Shown: positions 1 to 7,439 of the stretch, in pieces
Numbering within the stretch: the first letter of the stretch is position 1
How the letters are laid out: each line of letters opens with the position of its first letter
Assembly (NCBI GenBank): GCA_026981985.1
Contig: JALSHZ010000005.1
Span: 1 to 34,462, forward strand
DNA: 34,462 nt
From: Gammaproteobacteria bacterium
GTDB lineage: Bacteria > Pseudomonadota > Gammaproteobacteria > UWMA-0217
Reading direction: 5' to 3'
Position numbers and translations under genes: made by a program
Notes under the pieces: generated by a model
Told to the model about the DNA's origin: nothing
What the model saw: only the letters and a program-made list of their open reading frames with translations
Database searches by the model: none

Positions 1-230
1 TGTTTTGTCGTATTCGGGGCTATTTATCCACTTGTCGAAAACAAGGGCTGAGTGCATCCGATGCGTTGGCGTTGGTTTTTGCGGGAAAATTACCCCATTT
101 TGATTTAATGGGCTGAGTAGTTACGCCCGGATAAACCTCAGCCAGTGGCTTTGTGCGTTGAGACAAGACCTGCCCCTCAGCTCGTGTTTATCACAGCGCA
201 GTCGATCGCGGTGTCTAGGCTGCGTCCGAG

Positions 231-815
231 TCAGCACCGAGGCCGTGACTGACTGGTACGCCGGCGAGTGGCCTTGACTAGATAGCGATTGACCTTTTTG
301 AGCGCGCGATATTTTTTCTCGACCTTGCGCAGTCGCGCCAGCTCTTTGAGCAGGATTTCCTGTGCCGCTGAGTTCGGTGCCGGCTTTGCTTGTGCCGTGG
401 GGTGGCGAGTCTCGGAGATGATGGTCTGACTGGCAGCCTGCGGTTTCGTCGCTTGCTGCTTGCCATCATGGGCTACACCGTTCTTCCGCTTGGCTGCTAG
501 AGGGGTCTTCTGGGCGGGTGGTGTCTCGTCGCTCTCGATTGCGTGGCTGGATGTTCGGTTCTTGCGGTGGCTGTTGGCAGGCTTTGGGGTATCCGATGCG
601 CTAATGGTCGCGGAGGTGGTAAATTTCAGCCCGCATGCGTCACACCAGTAGCGTTTCTTGCTGGGCGAAAAAATGGCCTGCCATGTGGTTTTTGGAATGC
701 GATCGGCTCGGGTCAGCAGGGTGTGGCAGCGAGGACAGATCGCACTTCGTGGTGTGCTGGTTTCGGGTTTCTTCTTTTCGCCACCACTCGCCTTGGATGA
801 AGCGCTTTTAGCCAA
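231..815 (-). CDS. Small zinc-ribbon protein with basic C-terminal helix, function unknown
   Basis: I do not recognise this 194-residue protein as a named family. Near the N-terminus it has a CPRC pair (about residues 27-30) and a CDAC pair (about 58-61) separated by a basic stretch, the pattern of a treble-clef or zinc-ribbon fold. The middle is low-complexity and rich in Ala, Pro, Lys and Thr. The last 45 residues are strongly basic and heptad-like (KELARLRKVEKKYRALKKV), suggesting a coiled coil or nucleic-acid contact. The start is probably TTG at 813-815, since AGGAG lies 6 nt upstream and no ATG fits as well. It is alone on its strand, 142 bp beyond the end of the formate dehydrogenase operon. 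A nucleic-acid-binding role is only inference. Confidence 0.6.
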   Translation of the reverse strand: MAKSASSKASGGEKKKPETSTPRSAICPRCHTLLTRADRIPKTTWQAIFSPSKKRYWCDACGLKFTTSATISASDTPKPANSHRKNRTSSHAIESDETPPAQKTPLAAKRKNGVAHDGKQQATKPQAASQTIISETRHPTAQAKPAPNSAAQEILLKELARLRKVEKKYRALKKVNRYLVKATRRRTSQSRPRC

Positions 816-957
816 TTCTCTCTCCTAACATTGGCGACTGATTTGCCGACTTTATCATGGGAATAATAAGGGCTGAGTCACTTGGTTCAAGGTAAAGCCT
901 AACTGTCAGGCTTGCGTCACCGCGCTTCGGTCTGATCCAAACGCAGCACATCCAGCC

Positions 958-3669
958 TTATCTTCCCACCTGCACGGCACAATATTTATATTCCGGTATT
1001 TTCCCAAACGGGTCGAGCGCTTCGTTGGTGAGCAGGTTGGCGGCGGCTTCGTGGTAGCAGAAGGGCAGGAAGATTTGGCCGGGGAGGAGGCGTTCGTCGG
1101 GGGTGGCGGTGAGTTCTACGCTGCCGCGCCGGGTGGTGAGGCGGATGTGTTTTTTATCATCGCCGGGCAGTGATTGCAGAATTTCCGGGTGGACGTAGGC
1201 GATGGCTTCGGGCTCGATCTGGTCGAGTACGCTGGCGCGTCTTGTCATCGCGCCGGTGTGCCAGTGTTCCAGCACGCGGCCGGTGATCAGGATATAGGGG
1301 TAATCGTCGTCGGGCAGTTCGTCGGCGTGTTGAAGGGCGACGCGTTTGAGCAGGCCTTTGCCGCTGGTGGTGGGGAAGTGTTCGGTGAAGATGACTGGCT
1401 GACCAGGGTCGTCGGCGCTGCTGCAGGGGTAGGTGATGGCGCCTTCGCGTTGCAGCCGTTGCCAGCTGATGCCGGCGATGCTGGGCATTGCCTGGCGCAT
1501 TTCGGCGAACACGGTGTCCGGGCCGCTGTAGTCCCAGTCCAGCCCGAGGCGGCGGGCAATGTCGATGATCAGTTCCAGATCCTGTCGTGCCTCGCCGGGT
1601 GGGTCGATGGCCTGCTGAGCCAGTTGCACACGGCGGTCGGTGTTGGTGAAGCTGCCGGTTTTTTCCGCCAGTGCGCTGGCGGGCAGGATGACATCGGCGA
1701 AGGCGGCAGTTTCGGTGAGAAAAATATCCTGCACCACCAAATGTTCGAGTCGTGCCAGCGCCCGCCGGGTGTGGTTCAGGTTGGGGTCGGACATGGCCGG
1801 ATTCTCACCCATGATGTACATGCCGCGAATCTCGCCGGCGTCAGCGGCGCGCATGATTTCCACCACGGTCAGCCCTGGTTCGTGATCGAGCTGGCAGCCC
1901 CACAGCCGTTCGAATTTTTCCGCAGCGGCAGGGTCGTCCACGCGCTGATAGTCGGGGAAGACCATTGGAATCAGGCCAACATCGGAAGCGCCCTGGACGT
2001 TGTTCTGACCGCGCAACGGGTGCAGCCCGGTGCCGCGGCGGCCGATCTGTCCAGTGATCAGCGCCAGGTTGATGAGGCTGCGGGCGTTGTCTGTGCCATG
2101 CACATGTTGGGAGATGCCCATGCCCCAGAAGATCATCGCCCGCTCGGCGGTCGCATACTGCCGCGCCACCTCGCGCAACGTGTCGGCGGGAATACCGCAG
2201 ATCGGCGCCATCTTCTCCGGCGAATAGTCAGCCAGGTGTGTGGCCAGTTCTCCGTAGCCTTCGGTGCGCTGCGCAATGAAGTCTTGATCGACGAGGTCTT
2301 CGCTGACGATGACGTGCAGCAGCGCATTGAGCAGGGCGACATCGGTATCCGGTCGGAATTGCAGAAAGATGTCGGCATGGCGGGCCAGCGCGTGGCGGCG
2401 CGGGTCCATGACGATCAGCGTCGTGCCGGCGCGGGCGGCATTTTTCATGAAGGTGGCGGCGACCGGATGGTTTTCCGTGGTGTTCGAGCCGATGACGATG
2501 ACCACATCGGCCAGCGCCACATCGGCCACCGGGTTGGAGACGGCGCCCGAGCCGATCATTTCCAGCAGCGCCGCTACCGAGGAGGCGTGGCACAGCCGCG
2601 TACAGTGATCGACGTTATTGCTGCCAAAACCGCAGCGCACCAGCTTCTGGAACAGGTAGGCCTCTTCGTTGCTGCCCTTGGCGGAGCCGAAGCCGGCCAG
2701 TGCGCGGGGGCCGTAGTCATCGCGGATGCGGCGCAGGCCGCTGGCGGCGACTTCCAGTGCTTCTTCCCAGCTTGCCTCGCGGAACCAGCGTTGTGGATCG
2801 ACCGGGATTTTGTCCAGCGCCAACGATTTCGGTGCATCGTCGCGGCGGATCAGCGGGCGTGTCAGACGCTGGCGGTTGTGCACATAGTCGAAGCCGTAGC
2901 GGCCTTTGACGCAGAGCCGAAAATGGTTGGCTGGGCCGTCGCGTCCCTCGACGCTGATGATGCGGCCATCACGCACGCGGTAGCTGACTTGGCAGCCGAC
3001 CCCGCAGTAGGGGCACAGCGAATCCACCTCGCGCTCGGCTGCTTGCTGCGCATCGGCATGGGCTGGCAGCAGCGCGGTGGTGGGGCAGGCGGCAACGCAT
3101 TCGCCGCAGCCAACGCAGGACGATTCGCCCATCGGGTCGGCAAGATCGAAGACGATGCGGGCTGCGTCGCCGCGAAAGGCGAGGCCGATGACATCGTTGC
3201 CCTGAATATCGTGGCAGGCGCGCAGGCAACGTGTGCAGCGAATGCAGGCTGCGGCATCGAAATGGATGGCGGCGTGACTGTTGTCGGGGGCGTGCTGTGT
3301 CTGAGCGGGGAAGCGGCTGTGTTCGATGCCCAGTTTGTCGCACCAGGTCGCCAGTTCGTTGCCGCCGATTTTGTCGCCAGTGCTGCCAACGTCGCCCAGC
3401 AGCAATTCCAATACCAGCTTTTGTGACTGTCGCGCCCGTTCGCTGCGGCTGTGTACCTGCATGCCTTCGCTGGGTTGACGGGCACAGGACGCCGCCAGCA
3501 CCCGCTCGCCCTCGATCTCCACCATGCAGGCGCGGCAGTTGCCCGCGATCGGCAGGCCATCTTTATAACAGAGGTGGGGAATCTCAATGCCATGACGCTG
3601 CGCCGCTTGCAGAATGGTCTCGCTGTCCTCTGCGTCGATGCGCTGGCCGTCCAGTGTGAAGTGGATCAT
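958..3669 (-). CDS. fdsA: NAD-linked formate dehydrogenase, catalytic (alpha) subunit, FdsA-like
   Basis: This 903-residue cytoplasmic molybdo- or tungsto-enzyme subunit oxidises formate to CO2 and passes electrons to the diaphorase subunit encoded just upstream. Visible domains in order: an N-terminal [2Fe-2S] ferredoxin domain (C34, C45, C48, C62); two [4Fe-4S] motifs (C142-C145-C148-C152 and C185-C188-C191-C195); then the bis-MGD domain with its own [4Fe-4S] site (C219, C222, C226, C253). Cys360-His361 in NVDHCTRLCHASSV aligns with the Sec/Cys-His pair that binds the metal in formate dehydrogenases. The molybdopterin-binding C-terminal domain is complete. There is no Tat signal, so it is cytosolic. 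The start codon overlaps the upstream stop by 4 bp (ATGA). Oddly, the His-Cys3 cluster motif usual between the ferredoxin domain and the first [4Fe-4S] pair is missing (about residues 85-125). No fdsC or fdsD lies next to it. Confidence 0.88.
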   Translation of the reverse strand: MIHFTLDGQRIDAEDSETILQAAQRHGIEIPHLCYKDGLPIAGNCRACMVEIEGERVLAASCARQPSEGMQVHSRSERARQSQKLVLELLLGDVGSTGDKIGGNELATWCDKLGIEHSRFPAQTQHAPDNSHAAIHFDAAACIRCTRCLRACHDIQGNDVIGLAFRGDAARIVFDLADPMGESSCVGCGECVAACPTTALLPAHADAQQAAEREVDSLCPYCGVGCQVSYRVRDGRIISVEGRDGPANHFRLCVKGRYGFDYVHNRQRLTRPLIRRDDAPKSLALDKIPVDPQRWFREASWEEALEVAASGLRRIRDDYGPRALAGFGSAKGSNEEAYLFQKLVRCGFGSNNVDHCTRLCHASSVAALLEMIGSGAVSNPVADVALADVVIVIGSNTTENHPVAATFMKNAARAGTTLIVMDPRRHALARHADIFLQFRPDTDVALLNALLHVIVSEDLVDQDFIAQRTEGYGELATHLADYSPEKMAPICGIPADTLREVARQYATAERAMIFWGMGISQHVHGTDNARSLINLALITGQIGRRGTGLHPLRGQNNVQGASDVGLIPMVFPDYQRVDDPAAAEKFERLWGCQLDHEPGLTVVEIMRAADAGEIRGMYIMGENPAMSDPNLNHTRRALARLEHLVVQDIFLTETAAFADVILPASALAEKTGSFTNTDRRVQLAQQAIDPPGEARQDLELIIDIARRLGLDWDYSGPDTVFAEMRQAMPSIAGISWQRLQREGAITYPCSSADDPGQPVIFTEHFPTTSGKGLLKRVALQHADELPDDDYPYILITGRVLEHWHTGAMTRRASVLDQIEPEAIAYVHPEILQSLPGDDKKHIRLTTRRGSVELTATPDERLLPGQIFLPFCYHEAAANLLTNEALDPFGKIPEYKYCAVQVGR

Positions 3670-5279
3670 GACGCCACCTCCTCGGGAAAATAGCGCAGCA
3701 GACAGAGAAACGGGTTGGGTGCGGCCTGCCCGAGTCCGCAGATCGACGCATCCTGCATCACTTGCGCCAGCGCCTCGAGCAGCGCACCGTCAGGCTGAGG
3801 CTGGGACAGCAATTCCACTGTGCGCACCGTGCCACTGCGGCAGGGCGTGCACTGGCCGCAGGATTCATCGGCAAAAAAGCGCAGCGCATTGAGTACCGCC
3901 TGTTTCACGCTGTCTTGATCGGACAGCACCATCACCGCTGCCGAGCCAATGAAGCAGCCGTGGGGTTGCAAGGTATCGAAATCCAGCGGCACATCGGCGA
4001 GGCTGGCGGGCAAAATGCCACCCGCTGCGCCACCGGGAAAATAAGCCTTGAGCTGGTGGCCATCGGCCATGCCGCCGCCGTATTCGTCGATCAGCTCGCG
4101 CAGGGAAATACCCGCTGGCGCGAGATAGACGCCGGGATTTTTCACTCGCCCGCTCAATGAAAAATGGCGTAGCCCGTGGCGGCCATTGCGCCCAGCTTGG
4201 CGAAAAAAATCGGCACCGCGCTCGGTGGTTTCAGCCACCCAGTAGAGGGTTTCGAGGTTATGGGCCAGCGTCGGGCGACCGAACATCCCCTGCTCGGCAA
4301 TATACGGCGGGCGCAGCCGTGGCATGCCGCGTTTGCCCTCGATGGATTCGATCAGCGCCGATTCTTCGCCGCAGACATAAGCGCCCGCGCCCCGGTGTAA
4401 ATGGAGTTGCGGCAGCGGGCAAGGCGGATCGGCCTGCAAATTCGCCAGTGCTTTCTCCAGTGCGCGGCGGCAGTCCGCATATTCATCGCGCAGGTAGAAA
4501 TGCACCGCCTCGGCTTCCACCGCCCAAGCTGCGATCAGCGCGCCTTCGATGCAGCGATGCAAAGCTGTTTCCAGCAAAAAGCGATCCTTGAACGTGCCTG
4601 GCTCACCCTCGTCGATATTCACCACCATCAGCCGCGGGCCGTCGTGCTGACGCACCAGCTGCCATTTGCGCCCGGTAGGAAAGCCCGCCCCGCCCATGCC
4701 GCGCAGCCCGGATTGGGTGATGGTCTCGGTTAGCGTGTCGCGGTCGCCACGCTCAACCAGCTGGGAGATTTGTCGATAGTCAGCCGGTGTCGTGGTGGCT
4801 ATCTCAGCTTGCTCTGCGCGCAAGGCTGAATCGATTTTTTCCGGCGTGGCATTTTCGATCGGCTGCTGCTCCAACGTGGCCACCGGCGGATGGGCGCAGC
4901 GCCCCATGCAGGGTGCGCGTTCGATTCGTAGCGTGTCGCCAAACTTCGTCTGAAGCGTACTCAACAATGCCTCGGCACCATGCATTTCACAGACAATGGA
5001 ATCGCAGACCCGCAGTATCGGCCGACCGTCTGCCGCCTCAGTGATTGAAAAATGGTGGTAGAAACTAGCCACCTCGAACACCTCGGCCACCGACAACCCC
5101 AACCGCTCGGCCAACGCCACCAGCGCACCCTCCAGCAGGCAGCCATGGCAGTCGTTGACGCGGTGCAACGCCGCCAGCAACCCTTCGCGCCCAAGCGGCA
5201 ACCCCTCCAGAAGCGAAGCGACAGCCTCCCGGTCGGCGGCATTGGCATGGCGGCCACGAATGTGTTTGCGACGTTTCAT
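3666..5279 (-). CDS. fdsB: NAD-linked formate dehydrogenase diaphorase subunit, NuoE-NuoF fusion
   Basis: This 537-residue protein carries FMN and passes electrons from the formate dehydrogenase alpha subunit to NAD+. Residues 1-160 are a NuoE-like thioredoxin-fold domain with all four [2Fe-2S] ligands (C92, C97, C124, C128). Residues 170-537 are NuoF-like, with the glycine-rich segment SGLRGMGGAGFPTGRKW (190-206), the NIDEGEPGTFKDR segment (221-233) and [4Fe-4S] ligands C474, C477, C480 and C514. The classical Fds enzyme has a separate gamma subunit (FdsG, NuoE-like); here that function appears to be fused, which explains the two-gene operon. It is the first gene of the operon, and its stop overlaps the start of the alpha subunit gene. 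I see no clear promoter in the 139 bp upstream. A NADP+ or ferredoxin partner cannot be excluded. Confidence 0.85.
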   Translation of the reverse strand: MKRRKHIRGRHANAADREAVASLLEGLPLGREGLLAALHRVNDCHGCLLEGALVALAERLGLSVAEVFEVASFYHHFSITEAADGRPILRVCDSIVCEMHGAEALLSTLQTKFGDTLRIERAPCMGRCAHPPVATLEQQPIENATPEKIDSALRAEQAEIATTTPADYRQISQLVERGDRDTLTETITQSGLRGMGGAGFPTGRKWQLVRQHDGPRLMVVNIDEGEPGTFKDRFLLETALHRCIEGALIAAWAVEAEAVHFYLRDEYADCRRALEKALANLQADPPCPLPQLHLHRGAGAYVCGEESALIESIEGKRGMPRLRPPYIAEQGMFGRPTLAHNLETLYWVAETTERGADFFRQAGRNGRHGLRHFSLSGRVKNPGVYLAPAGISLRELIDEYGGGMADGHQLKAYFPGGAAGGILPASLADVPLDFDTLQPHGCFIGSAAVMVLSDQDSVKQAVLNALRFFADESCGQCTPCRSGTVRTVELLSQPQPDGALLEALAQVMQDASICGLGQAAPNPFLCLLRYFPEEVAS

Positions 5280-5418
5280 CGTCTGTAAGTATAAACCGGT
5301 GTAATCAAACAGGGCTCCAGCTCACGTTGGAGTTAGCCTTATGAAGGCCAGTCGCGCTGTTTCGAGCTTGCACGCATAGCCACCCAAAAAGCAAACAAAG
5401 GGGCGCGTTTCCAAGTAG

Positions 5419-5716
5419 TTACGTTCTTTTTTGCCAACGGCGTGGGTCACGACTACCGTGCATCACGGAAACGACAACTATTGCATCGGCTTCTATTTCG
5501 ATAGTAAATCCCAAAAGGAAATTTGTGGAGTAGTGCGCGTCGAGTGTTTCTGTGAACGGCAGGAAACATAATGGGGTTCTTCGCGATCATCGCAAATGTT
5601 GCAAGCGCTTGGTCAAGAAAGTCATTACCAAGGCCTCGGCGCTGCGCCTCGTACCAGGTTGCAGCATCAGCCAAGTCTTCCTCAGCTTCCTGCCGGAGTC
5701 TTACCTCCAAGCTCAT
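5419..5716 (-). pseudogene. ParE/RelE-family toxin gene with a one-base frameshift
   Basis: The start at 5716 encodes a ParE/RelE-type toxin (MSLEVRLRQEAEEDL, then WYEAQRRGLGNDFL and FPFGIYYR). In the current reading the frame continues into an unrelated tail and stops at 5453. Removing one base from the run at 5496-5498 restores the expected family ending, IEADAIVVVSVMHGSRDPRR followed by WQKRT, with a stop at 5419. So the gene is complete apart from a single inserted base. The start ATG overlaps the stop of the restored antitoxin (ATGA at 5713-5716), the usual operon coupling. The frameshift may be genuine inactivation or a sequencing error. A second single-base shift in the adjacent antitoxin makes a local error or real decay equally plausible. 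Confidence 0.75.
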
Positions 5717-5920
5717 AGATGTTTTCTTATGTGGGCCACCTTCCTGCGCCAGGCGCCCGCGCTTTCCATCCGCCTCATAGGCGTCCAAGCGTTGGTCAAG
5801 TACAGCTTTTTGCTCTTCGGTGAGTAACAAAACATGCTGCTCGGCAGCGATACTATCCCATAGATCTTCAACCAATCGTATCCTCTGTTCGATGGGTAAA
5901 TCACGCAAGTTTGTGTTCAT
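5713..5920 (-). pseudogene. Addiction-module antitoxin gene with a one-base frameshift
   Basis: The N-terminal 60 residues (RDLPIEQRIRLVEDLWDSIA, then LTEEQKAVLDQRLDAYEADG) match the short antitoxin family annotated as putative addiction module component. As read, the frame runs past the normal end and fuses into the toxin gene, giving an artificial 155-residue product. Removing one G from the GG of GGAAGG at about 5741-5745 gives the ending AQEVAHIRKHL and a stop at 5713. The product is then 68 residues, normal for the family. The restored stop overlaps the toxin start. Both genes of the pair therefore carry one extra base each. Confidence 0.72.
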
Positions 5921-6170
5921 TTCTTTTACCTACTCTATAGTGTCGGTGAAGCTCGACAGCAGACTCAGTTTAGAACATAGCAGTTAGCATGGTTCTTGTA
6001 ACCCTTGCTTGACCTAACCAGCATTTCTCACCGGATCGACGAGTCCGCGGTTTTCTAGGGTCAGGTCTTGAAAGAACGCTTGATTCCGATCTGCCGGAAG
6101 AGCGGATAGGGCGTCAGGCTGGCTCATAAAACCGAGCCGTGGTCATGCTGTACACCCTCTTTTTTCATCC

Positions 6171-6217
6171 TGGGTCATTTTGTCTTACGGCCAATTCGTT
6201 ATGGGTCATTTCGTCTG
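6171..6217 (+). promoter_or_regulatory. Tandem candidate enhancer sites for the NtrC-type regulator
   Basis: Two near-identical motifs, TGGGTCATTTTGTCT at 6171 and TGGGTCATTTCGTCT at 6202, lie 31 bp apart, about three helical turns. Their first half matches the perfect palindrome TGGGTCA-AAA-TGACCCA found upstream of tupA. They lie about 90-125 bp upstream of the sigma-54 promoter, a normal place for enhancer-binding protein sites. Confidence 0.6.
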
Positions 6218-6293
6218 TGTTGGCAGTTGCGTTGTTGGTCTGCTTGCATTGGTTCCGGGCGGTTGGCGGGGATTACGTGCCTGCAAGCAATAC

Positions 6294-6311
6294 CGGGCAT
6301 GGAAATTGCAG
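6294..6311 (+). promoter_or_regulatory. Candidate sigma-54 promoter of the fdh accessory operon
   Basis: CGGGCATGGAAATTGCAG contains GG at 6296-6297 and GC at 6308-6309 with exactly 10 bp between them. The -12 element (TTGCA) is perfect; the -24 element (GGGCAT) differs from TGGCAC at two positions. Transcription would start near 6320, about 22 nt before the first gene. Confidence 0.6.
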
Positions 6312-6342
6312 CCATAGCAAAAAGTGATTGTGGAGGATGGCA

Positions 6343-6870
6343 ATGCAGCCAGTCGAGTTGAGCGATCAGCAGGTGCCAGAGGTTACAGATATGCCGGTGA
6401 CGGTGGTGCTGGAGCGGCGGCCTGCGCAGTTGCAGCAGTGGGTGGATCATTTGTGGGAGGCGGTCGGTGTGGTGGCAGGTTCTTTCGCGTTGTCTGCTGA
6501 ACGTGAGGCTTTGCCGGTGGTGGATGATGACGGCGGCACGCAGCGTTTTCTCGTTGGTGGTTTGCGTTTGCATCTCAACGCTGATGAGTGTGAAAGCTAT
6601 TACCACAACATGATGGCGCCACATCCTCGTTGTTACGTGGTGGCGCATGTGGAAAACGATGGTGATCGTCCTGAGCCTTTTCTGGTGAGCATGAGTTTCG
6701 ATGAGGCCCACGCCTATCTTGAAGGCGAAGATGAAATCTATGCGGTCGATGTGCCGCCTGAGGTTTACCGCTGGACGGAAGCCTATGTGTTGACGCATTA
6801 CGTTGCGGAGAAACGCCGCAAGCGCAAACGCACGGATTGGAAGACGAATGCAATGGAGCGGCCACAATGA
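6343..6870 (+). CDS. DUF3305 family protein, formate dehydrogenase accessory
   Basis: This 175-residue protein matches DUF3305, a family of unknown biochemical function that I know from proteobacterial formate dehydrogenase gene clusters. Recognisable stretches are the opening MPVTVVLERRPAQLQQWVDH, then FLVGGLRLHLNADECESYYHN, and a C-terminal WTEAYVLTHYVAEKRRKRKR. The start is set at ATG 6343 because GGAGG at 6332-6336 lies 6 nt before it; ATG 6337 is too close. There is no signal peptide or membrane segment. It opens a four-gene operon behind a likely sigma-54 promoter, and its stop overlaps the next start (ATGA). The context argues for a role in maturing or inserting cofactors into the periplasmic formate dehydrogenase; this is inference. 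Confidence 0.78.
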   Translation: MQPVELSDQQVPEVTDMPVTVVLERRPAQLQQWVDHLWEAVGVVAGSFALSAEREALPVVDDDGGTQRFLVGGLRLHLNADECESYYHNMMAPHPRCYVVAHVENDGDRPEPFLVSMSFDEAHAYLEGEDEIYAVDVPPEVYRWTEAYVLTHYVAEKRRKRKRTDWKTNAMERPQ

Positions 6871-7439
6871 AACACCCGGTTGATACTGCCGAGGCGCAAG
6901 AAGGTTTCTTGCAGCGTTTCCATCGTCGCAAGGTGGTGGCCCGGCGCGGTGAACTGACGTCGGCTGAGCCTGACCGCGCCGAGATAGAGGAAAAGCCACG
7001 CGCCGACGACAGCAATGAAAAACCGCTGCTCACCGACGATGACATGCCACCGATCGAGTCACTAACGGCAGAATCCGATTTCAGCGGTTTTCTCTCGGAT
7101 GGCGTGAGCGAAACCCTGCGCCGCGAGGCATTACGCAGACTATGGCGCGTCGCCGATTTCGAATTCGTTGACGACCTCGATATCTATGCCAGTGACTACA
7201 CGAAATTTGAGCCGCTGGGCGGCATCGTCACTGCTGAGATGCAGCATCGCATGGAGCTTGAGGCGAAGCGTCAGATGGAAAAACTGGCGGAGGTGGATGA
7301 ACCTGATGTGCTAGAGGGTGAACCAGCCAGTGAGGATGAAGTCCTCCTCGCCCAAGCGCCGCAGCAGGATGGTGAAGCATCGGCGTCGATCGAAAGCGGT
7401 CTGGCGCGGGAAGAAGAACAGTCGGAGCGTGAAACATGA
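6867..7439 (+). CDS. DUF3306 family protein, formate dehydrogenase accessory
   Basis: This 190-residue protein fits the DUF3306 family, which typically follows DUF3305 in formate dehydrogenase loci. The family signature GFLQRFHRRK lies near the N-terminus. The central acidic region (DDDMPPIESLTAESDFSGFL) and the following LRREALRRLWR helix and DLDIYASDYT segment are typical. The C-terminal third is low-complexity and rich in Glu and Ala, probably disordered. The start is ATG 6867, overlapping the previous stop by 4 bp, rather than any earlier in-frame codon. The gene overlaps the following polyferredoxin by 4 bp, so all four genes are probably translationally coupled. The molecular role is unknown. 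Confidence 0.75.
   Translation: MKHPVDTAEAQEGFLQRFHRRKVVARRGELTSAEPDRAEIEEKPRADDSNEKPLLTDDDMPPIESLTAESDFSGFLSDGVSETLRREALRRLWRVADFEFVDDLDIYASDYTKFEPLGGIVTAEMQHRMELEAKRQMEKLAEVDEPDVLEGEPASEDEVLLAQAPQQDGEASASIESGLAREEEQSERET

Larger units (their letters stand above)
5921..6342. other. Intergenic region upstream of the fdh accessory operon
   Basis: I see no credible gene here. The short plus-strand frame at 6139-6327 lies over the regulatory sites and has no family features. The stretch holds two copies of an upstream activator motif and a sigma-54 promoter, both listed separately. Confidence 0.7.

Noticed and set aside
1174-3426. Plus-strand 750-codon open frame
   Set aside because: It is wholly antisense to the formate dehydrogenase alpha gene, whose cofactor motifs are unmistakable. 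The antisense product has no family features and is rich in Ala/Gln/Asp, as expected from a shadow frame in GC-rich DNA.
6220-6236. Alternative sigma-54 promoter TTGGCAGTTGCGTTGTT
   Set aside because: The -12 element lacks GC at the right spacing and it would lie only a few bases from the second activator motif. The 6294 site has correct spacing and position.
6139-6327. 62-codon plus-strand frame
   Set aside because: It overlies the activator motifs and the sigma-54 promoter and has no ribosome-binding site or motif.
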